In this document: positions 5,914-11,508 of the stretch, piece by piece
Numbering within the stretch: the stretch's first letter is position 1
How the letters are laid out: each line of letters starts with the position of its first letter
Origin: JBGTBQ01 sp041749275
GTDB taxonomy: Bacteria; Acidobacteriota; Blastocatellia; Pyrinomonadales; Pyrinomonadaceae
Length of the DNA stretch: 11,508 bases
Reading direction: 5' to 3'
NCBI GenBank assembly: GCA_041749275.1
Contig: JBGTBQ010000354.1
Location: forward strand, 1 to 11,508
The notes under the pieces: model-generated
Seen by the model: only the letters and a program-made list of their open reading frames with translations
What the model was told of the DNA's origin: nothing
Database searches by the model: none
Translations under genes and position numbers: made by a program

Positions 5914-7488
5914 TCATGCGCTCTCGCGTTGAGCGCGTTCGCGCTGCACGAGGACGCGGCGCAAAATCTTCCCGGCGGGCGATTTGGGAATCTGCTCGAT
6001 GAACTCGACGAGACGGATTTTCTTATGCGGTGAGACGTGCCCGGCGACGAAGGACATGATCTCTTCCGCCGACACCTCGCATCCTGCTTTACATACGACG
6101 AAGGCTTTCGGAATCTCGCCGGCCTCTTCATCGGGACTCGGTATCACGGCGGCGTCGGCGATCTTTGGGTGCGTGAGCAGGAGCGCTTCGAGTTCGGCGG
6201 GCGCGACCTGAAAGCCCTTGTACTTGATTAGCTCCTTCGCGCGGTCAACGATAAAGAAGAAGCCCTCCTCGTCGGCGTAACCGATGTCGCCCGTGTGGAG
6301 CCAGCCATCTTCGTCAATCGTCCGCGCCGTCGCGTCGGGCCGGTTGAGATAACCTTTCATCACCTGCGGGCCGCGAATGCAGATTTCCCCCTCCGCGCCG
6401 TGGTCTAGTTCCGCGCCCGTCTCAAGATGCACAATTTTGCATTCCGTATTCGACACCGGCAGGCCGACCGAGCCGTGCTTGCTCCGCTCGTGCGTCGTCA
6501 GGTGCGTGACGGGGCTGGTCTCCGTCATCCCGTATCCCTGAATGACAGCGCAGCCGAGGCGTTCGCAACACGCGCGCGAGAGTTGTTCACCCAAAGGAGC
6601 CGCGCCGGAGAAAACGGTCTTGACGGACGAGAGGTCGTAGCTGTCAACGACCGGGTGCTTCGACAACGCGAGCACGATGGGCGGGACGAGGTGCGCTATC
6701 GTCACCTTGTAGTCACGCATGACGCCGAGCGCCTGTTCGAGATCGAAGCGCGGCAGCGTAACGATGGTCGAGCCGGAATAGAGTCCGAAGTTCAGGATGG
6801 CGACCAGCCCATAGATATGGAACATCGGCAACACGCAGATCAGCGTGTCGTCGCCCCATTTGAAACCCGCCCCTTCAAACTGGCACAGATTGGCGACGAG
6901 GTTGCGATGCGTCAGCATCACGCCCTTCGCCACGCCGGTCGTGCCGCTCGAATACGGAAGCGCCACGATGTCTTCACGCGGGTTGATGGAAACTTGTGGC
7001 GCGCGTCCCGCGCCGTCCGACAGCAGCGAAGCGAACGGCGTCGCCCCTGCCGCCTCGCCGAAAACGAAAATCTCTTCGACCTGCGTCCCTTCACACGCCT
7101 CTTGCGCTCTATCGAGCAGTTGCGGAACGGTCACGAGAAACTTCGCGCCCGCGTCGTGCAACTGTTTGGCAATCTCTTCTTCGGTGTAGAGCGGATTGAT
7201 GGTCGTCGAGGCGCCGCCGAGCGTGGCGACAGCGTGAAAGACGATGGCGAACTCCGGAACGTTGGGGCTGAAGATGGCGAACACGTCCCCTTTCTTAAAG
7301 CCGCGGCGGGCGAGCGCGGCGGCGACACGCTTTACGGCGCCCGTCAACTCGGCGTAGGTGTAAGCGCGCCCGCTCGCGCCGTCAATGAGGGCTGGCTTGT
7401 CCGCGTGCAGGGCGGCGTGGCTGAAGACAAATTCGGTAAATGAGATGTCGGGAATCTCAACCTGTGCGTAGGGGCCGCGAAAGATCAT
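5914..7488 (-). CDS. Acyl-CoA synthetase, 4-coumarate:CoA-ligase-like (AMP-forming)
   Basis: The 524-residue protein is an ANL-superfamily ligase that activates a carboxylic acid with ATP to an acyl-adenylate and transfers it to coenzyme A. Diagnostic motifs are the phosphate-binding loop LPYSSGTTGVAKGVMLTH (177-194), which closely matches box I of plant 4-coumarate:CoA ligases, PMFHIYG (221-227), FSGAAPLG (293-300), YGMTETSP (319-326), GEICIRGPQVMKGYLN (367-382, box II-like), HTGDIG (398-403), VDRAKELIKYKGFQVAP (414-430) and SPAGKILRR (503-511) with the catalytic lysine K506. Length is typical and no key residue is missing. It has no signal peptide and is cytoplasmic. ATG 7488 is preceded by AAGGA at a rather long 10-base spacing. 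The substrate may be a phenylpropanoid or a medium- or long-chain fatty acid; sequence alone does not decide. It has its own promoter candidate and no co-oriented pathway partner. Confidence 0.9.
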   Translation of the reverse strand: MIFRGPYAQVEIPDISFTEFVFSHAALHADKPALIDGASGRAYTYAELTGAVKRVAAALARRGFKKGDVFAIFSPNVPEFAIVFHAVATLGGASTTINPLYTEEEIAKQLHDAGAKFLVTVPQLLDRAQEACEGTQVEEIFVFGEAAGATPFASLLSDGAGRAPQVSINPREDIVALPYSSGTTGVAKGVMLTHRNLVANLCQFEGAGFKWGDDTLICVLPMFHIYGLVAILNFGLYSGSTIVTLPRFDLEQALGVMRDYKVTIAHLVPPIVLALSKHPVVDSYDLSSVKTVFSGAAPLGEQLSRACCERLGCAVIQGYGMTETSPVTHLTTHERSKHGSVGLPVSNTECKIVHLETGAELDHGAEGEICIRGPQVMKGYLNRPDATARTIDEDGWLHTGDIGYADEEGFFFIVDRAKELIKYKGFQVAPAELEALLLTHPKIADAAVIPSPDEEAGEIPKAFVVCKAGCEVSAEEIMSFVAGHVSPHKKIRLVEFIEQIPKSPAGKILRRVLVQRERAQRESA

Positions 7489-7593
7489 ATCTGTACCGTC
7501 CTTCTCTCTTTCGATTGAGTTTATCCGCTACGACGGGTCACTAGCCGCTGGAGCGCCTGTGGTTTGTCCTCAACGCACTGACAAATGATGATT

Positions 7594-7622
7594 CAGATAT
7601 TCCAAGACGAGCTAATTGTCAA
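7594..7622 (-). promoter_or_regulatory. Candidate sigma-70-type promoter of the acyl-CoA ligase
   Basis: On the minus strand a perfect TTGACA (7617-7622) is followed after 17 bases by TATCTG (7594-7599), which matches the consensus -10 poorly (3 of 6). Transcription would start near 7587, giving a leader of about 100 bases before ATG 7488. The position in the divergent gap is right, but the -10 match is weak. Confidence 0.4.
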
Positions 7623-7762
7623 ACCCTAAATCGAAAGTGACCAAAGTAATAGTCCGGTCGGCTGGCAGGGCAAGTCGCTTGTCGGTATTCACCTGCGCGA
7701 GCGGATTGTGGAACGCGTCGGGCGGTGGTATGTTCGCGCCGCCTCGTCCATCCCCAACATCG

Positions 7763-7768
7763 AAGGAG
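7763..7768 (+). promoter_or_regulatory. Shine-Dalgarno site fixing a TTG start
   Basis: AAGGAG lies 9 bases before TTG 7778. No ATG or GTG in frame is close by, and the residues after the TTG form a signal peptide, so this site decides the start of the YbjN-like gene. Confidence 0.65.
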
Positions 7769-7777
7769 ATTACCCAC

Positions 7778-8284
7778 TTGAATAAAAGTTCGAGACTGAA
7801 GGGGCTGGCGCTGGCGCTCGCGCTCATCGCCCCTCTCGCCACAGGAACATCTGCGCGCCCTTCTCGCCGGCCACACGCGGCGCGGAGCGGGCAGGCTGCC
7901 GCCGCGAAGATCGAAGGGTTTCTGCGTCAGGCCGGCTATGATTACAGCAAGACGGGCGACAACACGTGGCTCATCAACAATCAGGGACGCAAACCATGGT
8001 ACGTCCTTGTCGCAACCGGCAGCGACTTCGTGGTCGTCGGCGTGGTCGTCGCGCCGAAGAAAAATATTAACCGGAGCACCGACTTCATGTTCAAGCTCCT
8101 GCGCCTTGAGCACTCCACCGACTACGCGAAGATCGGACTCGATGACGACGAAGACCTCTTCGTCCGTTGGGAGTTGAAGACAAGGCTCCTCGACCTGCAA
8201 GATTTCAAGTCGTGTGTCAACAGCATCGTCACCGCTTCGGATACCGTTTACGGCGAGATCAAACCCTTCCTCAGCGCACCATGA
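7778..8284 (+). CDS. Small exported YbjN-like (CesT/type III chaperone-like fold) protein
   Basis: From a TTG start the product has 168 residues. Residues 1-26 form a signal peptide: basic SSRLK, then hydrophobic LALALALIAPLATG, with likely cleavage after TSA26. The mature part begins with a short basic and Ala-rich linker and then a compact domain. The domain has helix AKIEGFLRQAGYDY (43-56), strands WLINNQG, WYVLVAT and FVVVGVVVAPKK (84-95), then KLLRLEHSTDYAKIGLDDDEDLFVRWEL (106-133) and a C-terminal helix LQDFKSCVNSIVTASDTVYGEI (140-161). The 'LDDDEDLFVRWEL ... F ... D..Y' pattern resembles YbjN and CesT-like chaperone domains. This is recognition of a pattern, not a search result. Such proteins are usually cytoplasmic, so the signal peptide is notable. 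The role is unknown; a periplasmic folding or binding helper is only a guess. Confidence 0.7.
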   Translation: MNKSSRLKGLALALALIAPLATGTSARPSRRPHAARSGQAAAAKIEGFLRQAGYDYSKTGDNTWLINNQGRKPWYVLVATGSDFVVVGVVVAPKKNINRSTDFMFKLLRLEHSTDYAKIGLDDDEDLFVRWELKTRLLDLQDFKSCVNSIVTASDTVYGEIKPFLSAP

Positions 8285-8370
8285 AGCGACGCGATGAAGG
8301 ATGTCGGCGTCAGAGATGCCGCACACTGTCCGTTGACGCGCGGCTGCACGTCGGGTCGCGCTTTATTGTT

Positions 8371-8398
8371 TTGCCCGACCCGCGCGGCGTGCTATAAG
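8371..8398 (+). promoter_or_regulatory. Candidate promoter of the helicase-hydrolase operon
   Basis: TTGCCC (8371-8376), a 16-base spacer and TATAAG (8393-8398, 5 of 6 matches to the consensus -10) lie directly before the helicase. Transcription would begin near 8405, only a few bases before ATG 8411, so the message would be nearly leaderless. A small inverted repeat, GTCGGG (8350-8355) and CCCGAC (8374-8379), overlaps the -35 element. Confidence 0.35.
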
Positions 8399-8410
8399 CC
8401 TGCTGAGGCC

Positions 8411-10546
8411 ATGAAGCGTTACGTCATCAAGCGGCCCGCCGGGTCGCAACTGCCGGACAGTCTGACGCGCTACCGCGAGGAACTGAACGAAGAGCAGTTC
8501 GCGGTGGCAACCGCCACGGCGGGCGCGTCGCTCGTCATCGCGGGCGCGGGGAGCGGGAAGACGCGCGCCATCACTTATCGCGTCGCGTACCTCGTCGAGC
8601 AGGGCGTCGCGCCCGCGCGCATCATGCTGGCGACCTTTACCAACCGCGCGGCGCGCGAGATGCTCCGCCGCGTCGAGCAGTTGACGGGCGGCGCGAGCGA
8701 TGTGGCGCGGCGCGTCTGGGGCGGGACGTTCCACCGCGTCGCCAATCTGATTCTGCGCCGCCACGCCGAATCGCTCGGCTACTCGTCGAACTACACGATC
8801 CTCGACGCCGAGGATGCGAAGGATTTTATCGCCGTCTGCGTGGACGAAGCGGGCGTGGACACGCGCGCGCGACGCTTTCCGAAGTCGGAGGTACTGCTCG
8901 ACCTCATCAGCTTCGCCACCAACACCGACCGCCCCATCACGGAAGTCATCGCCAGCCGCTACCCCTACTTTGAGCCGCTCGCGCAAGAGATCACGCGCGT
9001 TGACCGCCTCTACGCGGAGCGCAAGCGCGAGCGCAACGTGATGGACTACGACGACCTGCTCTTGAACTGGAAGCGCCTGCTCGAAGAAAAGGAAGAGATC
9101 GCGCGTCTCTATCAGGAGCAGTTCGAGCACATACTGGTTGACGAATATCAGGACACGAACAAGCTGCAAGCCGAGATCGTTGACCTGCTGGCGTTGAAGC
9201 ATCGCAACGTGATGGTCGTCGGCGACGACGCGCAGAGCATCTTCGCTTTTCGCGGCGCGGAGTGGTCGAACATCTACGAGTTTCCCAAGCGCTACCCGGA
9301 GGCGCGCACGTACCGGCTCGAAACCAACTATCGCTCGACGCCGGAGATACTCGCCGTCGCCAACGTCTCTATCGCCTCGAACCGCAAGCAGTTCCCGAAG
9401 ACCCTCCGCGCCGCGCGCGCAAGCTTAGGTCTTCCGCCCGCGCTCGTCCCCTGCCGCGACGCCGATCAACAGGCCGTCTTCACCGCCGCGCGCGTGCTGG
9501 AACTGAGGGATGAGGGTCTCGCGCTCGACGAGATGGCGGTGCTCTACCGCTCACACTTCCACTCGCTTGAGCTTCAGCTTGAGCTGACGCGCCGCGGCAT
9601 CCCTTACCGCGTCCGCAGCGGTGTGCGCTTCTTCGAGCAGGCGCACATCAAAGATGTCATCTCCTACCTCCGGCTCGTCACGAACCCGCGCGACGAGCTG
9701 GCGTGGAAACGTGTTTTGCGTCTCATCCCGAACGTCGGCCCGGCCACCGCCAACCGCGTCTGGGAACGCATCGCATTTGCGCCCGACCCGCTCGCGCTCA
9801 TTGTGAGGGGTGAGGCGGACGCGGCGGCATCGAAACGCGGCACGGGCTGGGCGGAGTTTCGCGCGCTGCTCGAAGAGTTAATCAAAGACGAGACGCGCGC
9901 CACGCCGGCGCGTCAGATCGAGATGATCCTCGCGCGTGGCTACGAGGCTTATCTGGAAGCAAATTACGAGAACGCCGAGGCGCGGCTCGAAGACCTGCGC
10001 CAACTCGCGCACTACAGCGCACGCTACAATTCGACCGAAGAGTTCTTAGCCGAACTCGCGCTGCTTTCGACCGAACGCTACGGCGCGCCGCAAGCCATCG
10101 CCGGCGAAGACGTGGTGTCGGGCGGCGACGAGGACGAGCTTTTGACGCTGACCTCCGTGCATCAGGCGAAGGGTCTCGAATGGCGCGCGGTCTTTATCCT
10201 CTGGGCGGCGGATGGCAAGTTCCCTAGCCCACGCTCACTGCGCGACGCCGATGGCGAGGACGAAGAGCGTCGTCTCTGGTACGTCGCCCTCACGCGCGCG
10301 CGCGACCAACTCCACATCGCCTACCCGCTCATGGTCACGGACTACAACCGGCAGACGCTCGTCCAGCGCCCCTCGCGCTTCGTCACTGAAGTCCCGCCGG
10401 AGTTGTTTGAAATCTGGAGTCTTGAGGAAGAGCACGTGCTGGAAGCGCCCCCCGCTTTGAAAACCGGCACGGCGGGCGCGGATGAAGATGAAGAGGGTGA
10501 GGAAAACGATAGCGAAACGAAAAAAGGTGACGGCTACGTAAACTGA
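8411..10546 (+). CDS. UvrD/Rep/PcrA-type superfamily 1 DNA helicase
   Basis: This 711-residue ATP-driven 3'-5' DNA helicase has all core motifs: Q motif LNEEQFAV (25-32), Walker A AGAGSGKT (44-51, K50), Ia TFTNRAAREM (75-84), Ib GTFHRVA (105-111), DEYQD (244-248), III VVGDDAQSIFAFRGAEW (269-285), IV LETNYRSTPEI (303-313), V TSVHQAKGLEW (581-591) and VI RRLWYVALTRARDQL (620-634). The 1B segment includes YDDLL (213-217), where UvrD proteins have the same block. The C-terminus is a short acidic tail (about 691-705) with no Tudor-like domain evident, unlike typical UvrD/PcrA. The frame is open to 8294, but ATG 8411 begins a normal N-terminus (MKRYVIKRP). Its upstream GAGG is close (4 bases), so the start is likely, not certain. 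The hydrolase gene follows by 22 bases. Likely role is DNA repair or replication restart; orthology to uvrD, rep or pcrA is not resolved. Confidence 0.93.
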   Translation: MKRYVIKRPAGSQLPDSLTRYREELNEEQFAVATATAGASLVIAGAGSGKTRAITYRVAYLVEQGVAPARIMLATFTNRAAREMLRRVEQLTGGASDVARRVWGGTFHRVANLILRRHAESLGYSSNYTILDAEDAKDFIAVCVDEAGVDTRARRFPKSEVLLDLISFATNTDRPITEVIASRYPYFEPLAQEITRVDRLYAERKRERNVMDYDDLLLNWKRLLEEKEEIARLYQEQFEHILVDEYQDTNKLQAEIVDLLALKHRNVMVVGDDAQSIFAFRGAEWSNIYEFPKRYPEARTYRLETNYRSTPEILAVANVSIASNRKQFPKTLRAARASLGLPPALVPCRDADQQAVFTAARVLELRDEGLALDEMAVLYRSHFHSLELQLELTRRGIPYRVRSGVRFFEQAHIKDVISYLRLVTNPRDELAWKRVLRLIPNVGPATANRVWERIAFAPDPLALIVRGEADAAASKRGTGWAEFRALLEELIKDETRATPARQIEMILARGYEAYLEANYENAEARLEDLRQLAHYSARYNSTEEFLAELALLSTERYGAPQAIAGEDVVSGGDEDELLTLTSVHQAKGLEWRAVFILWAADGKFPSPRSLRDADGEDEERRLWYVALTRARDQLHIAYPLMVTDYNRQTLVQRPSRFVTEVPPELFEIWSLEEEHVLEAPPALKTGTAGADEDEEGEENDSETKKGDGYVN

Positions 10547-10568
10547 AGCCCGCAAGTAAGGCGGAACT

Positions 10569-11282
10569 TTGTCAGAGTATCCGAACATGGCGCCGAACAA
10601 CTCTCCGCACACGGATCGAACCATCAGGGCCGAGACCCGGCTCTACTACGACCTCGACGCGCCGCCTGAAACTCCCGCGCCGCTGCTGGTCGCGCTGCAC
10701 GGCTACGGCAGCAGCAAGCGTTGGATGATGCGCGAGGCGCGCGAGCACGCGCCGGACGATTTCGCCGTCGCCGCGCTGCAAGGCCCGCACCAGCACATCA
10801 AGGAGCCGAAGGAGCAGGGCGGCCCGCTGCGCTACGGCTTCGGCTGGCTGACCAATTTTCACCCGGAGGATTCGGTCGCGCTTCATCATCGCGCGCTGCT
10901 CGATTTGATTGAAACGTTAGTCTCGGAATCAATCGCGCGCCGCGACCGCGTTTTCCTCATGGGCTTCTCGCAGACGTGCGCGCTCAACTTTCGCTTCGCC
11001 TTCACGCACCGCGACGTTTTGCGCGGCGTCGTCGGCATCTGCGGCGGCCTGCCCGGCGACTGGGAGACGAGCGCGCTTTACGGCCCGACCGAAACATCAG
11101 TCCTCTACCTGCACGGCACGCGCGACGAGTTCTATCCGCCGGAGCGCGTCGCCGTTTACGGCGAGCGTCTGCGCGAGCGCGCGCGCGACGTTGAAGTGAA
11201 AGCCTACGACGCGGGGCACGAGTTCGCGCCCCCGATGCGCGCGGACGTGCGCGCGTGGCTGCGGGCGCGGGCGCAGGCGTAG
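10569..11282 (+). CDS. Alpha/beta hydrolase of the phospholipase/carboxylesterase family
   Basis: A 237-residue cytoplasmic esterase-like protein. LLVALHGYGSS (39-49) holds the oxyanion HGYG turn. The nucleophile elbow is GFSQT with S134, the acid is D186 in YLHGTRDEFYPP (180-191), and the base is H217 in AYDAGHEFAPP (212-222). This order and spacing match small carboxylesterase/acyl-protein-thioesterase-like enzymes, whose usual elbow is GFSQGG; here Thr-Cys follow the Gln. The start could be TTG 10569, with AAGG 7 bases upstream, or ATG 10587 without a good ribosome-binding site; the difference is six residues. It lies 22 bases after the helicase stop and is probably co-transcribed with it. 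The natural ester or thioester substrate is not known. Confidence 0.85.
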   Translation: MSEYPNMAPNNSPHTDRTIRAETRLYYDLDAPPETPAPLLVALHGYGSSKRWMMREAREHAPDDFAVAALQGPHQHIKEPKEQGGPLRYGFGWLTNFHPEDSVALHHRALLDLIETLVSESIARRDRVFLMGFSQTCALNFRFAFTHRDVLRGVVGICGGLPGDWETSALYGPTETSVLYLHGTRDEFYPPERVAVYGERLRERARDVEVKAYDAGHEFAPPMRADVRAWLRARAQA

Positions 11283-11301
11283 TTGACTCTCACACGCTGA
11301 A

Positions 11302-11320
11302 GCGGCGGGGGCAAGCCGCC
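11302..11320 (+). terminator. Short GC-rich hairpin after the hydrolase gene
   Basis: GGCGG (11304-11308) pairs with CCGCC (11316-11320) around a 7-base loop, 20 bases after the hydrolase stop. The following CTTCCTGATCTG is only weakly T-rich. It could be a weak terminator or a degenerate copy of a REP-like GGCGGGC hairpin. Confidence 0.25.
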
Positions 11321-11403
11321 CTTCCTGATCTGTGAGGTCAAGTGGGTTGAGTCGCACTTAGAGCATGCTGATGTCGGGACACATTTTGTAAATGAGCGAG
11401 TGG

Positions 11404-11424
11404 TCACGAGTTAGCGACTCGTGA
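11404..11424. repeat. Perfect 8-bp inverted repeat upstream of the right-edge gene
   Basis: TCACGAGT (11404-11411) and ACTCGTGA (11417-11424) flank a 5-base centre. It lies 16 bases before the ATG of the possible gene at the edge, where a repressor operator could sit. With no T-tract it is not a terminator. Regulatory use is inference. Confidence 0.4.
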
Positions 11425-11440
11425 GAGCATTGGGTTTACC

Positions 11441-11508
11441 ATGACTCAAAGCTCTTGTCCCACTCGCCTGCGCGAGTATATCAACGCCATGTTGCCCGCG
11501 GCACATGG
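11441..11508 (+). CDS. Possible 5' end of an unidentified gene, cut by the window edge
   Basis: From ATG 11441 an open frame runs to the window end, encoding MTQSSCPTRLREYINAMLPA and a few more residues. No family can be named from so little. No clear Shine-Dalgarno site precedes the ATG, and the frame is open back to 11396, so the start is uncertain. Length and reality depend on sequence beyond the window. Confidence 0.35.
   Translation, partial: MTQSSCPTRLREYINAMLPAAH

Larger units (their letters stand above)
7489..7777. other. Divergent intergenic region between acyl-CoA ligase and YbjN-like gene
   Basis: This 289-base gap separates oppositely transcribed genes and should hold both promoters. 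For the plus-strand gene the best candidate is TTGTGG (7706-7711), a 17-base spacer and TATGTT (7729-7734), which is weak. The plus frame is open through the gap from 7616, but that part lacks family similarity and precedes a clear ribosome-binding site and signal peptide, so I treat it as non-coding. Confidence 0.4.

Noticed and set aside
7660..7690. Possible sigma-54 promoter around TGGCAGGGCAAG in the divergent gap
   Set aside because: The second half (TTGCA-type element) is absent at the required spacing.
7616..7777. N-terminal extension of the YbjN-like protein starting at 7616
   Set aside because: It would bury a clear signal peptide and ribosome-binding site, and overlaps the candidate promoter of the divergent gene.
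8294..8410. N-terminal extension of the helicase starting at 8294
   Set aside because: The added 39 residues precede the normal helicase N-terminus, have atypical composition, and cover the TATAAG promoter candidate.

Overview
The window is high-GC bacterial DNA (my estimate is a little above 60%, not counted). It most resembles a soil or biofilm member of Acidobacteriota, perhaps Blastocatellia. That guess rests on a paired DUF1800/DUF1501 export operon, a secreted M28 peptidase, a secreted YbjN-like protein, and several families of palindromic interspersed repeats between genes. No rRNA, tRNA or single-copy phylogenetic marker is present, so the taxonomy is inference.

Layout. The left edge (1-338) holds the last codons of a probable ISAzo13-family transposase, a double-hairpin REP-like repeat, and a strong intrinsic terminator facing the minus strand. 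From 3820 down to 339 a two-gene minus-strand operon encodes a Sec-exported DUF1800 protein followed by a Tat-exported DUF1501 protein. The 524 bases upstream of it (3821-4344) hold no credible gene. They contain the operon's leader and two abutting palindromic, MITE-like elements whose ends overlap at about 4182-4191. Next on the minus strand are a secreted M28 metallopeptidase with a C-terminal fibronectin-like domain (4345-5775) and a 4-coumarate:CoA-ligase-like acyl-CoA synthetase (5914-7488), separated by a long hairpin. A divergent intergenic region (7489-7777) separates these from the plus-strand genes: a small exported YbjN-like protein (TTG start at 7778), a UvrD/Rep-type superfamily 1 helicase (8411-10546) and, 22 bases further on, a small alpha/beta hydrolase (10569-11282). 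The right edge carries a short inverted repeat and the possible start of another gene.

How the genes fit together. The DUF1800/DUF1501 pair is the clearest functional unit. Its two products leave the cytoplasm by different routes and are probably partners, but the biochemical role of the pair is unknown to me. The M28 peptidase and acyl-CoA ligase look like independent nutrient-use genes. The helicase and hydrolase are probably co-transcribed, with no obvious biochemical link. I see no defence system, CRISPR array, prophage or biosynthetic cluster. The least explained content is the repeat DNA and the DUF1800/DUF1501 operon.
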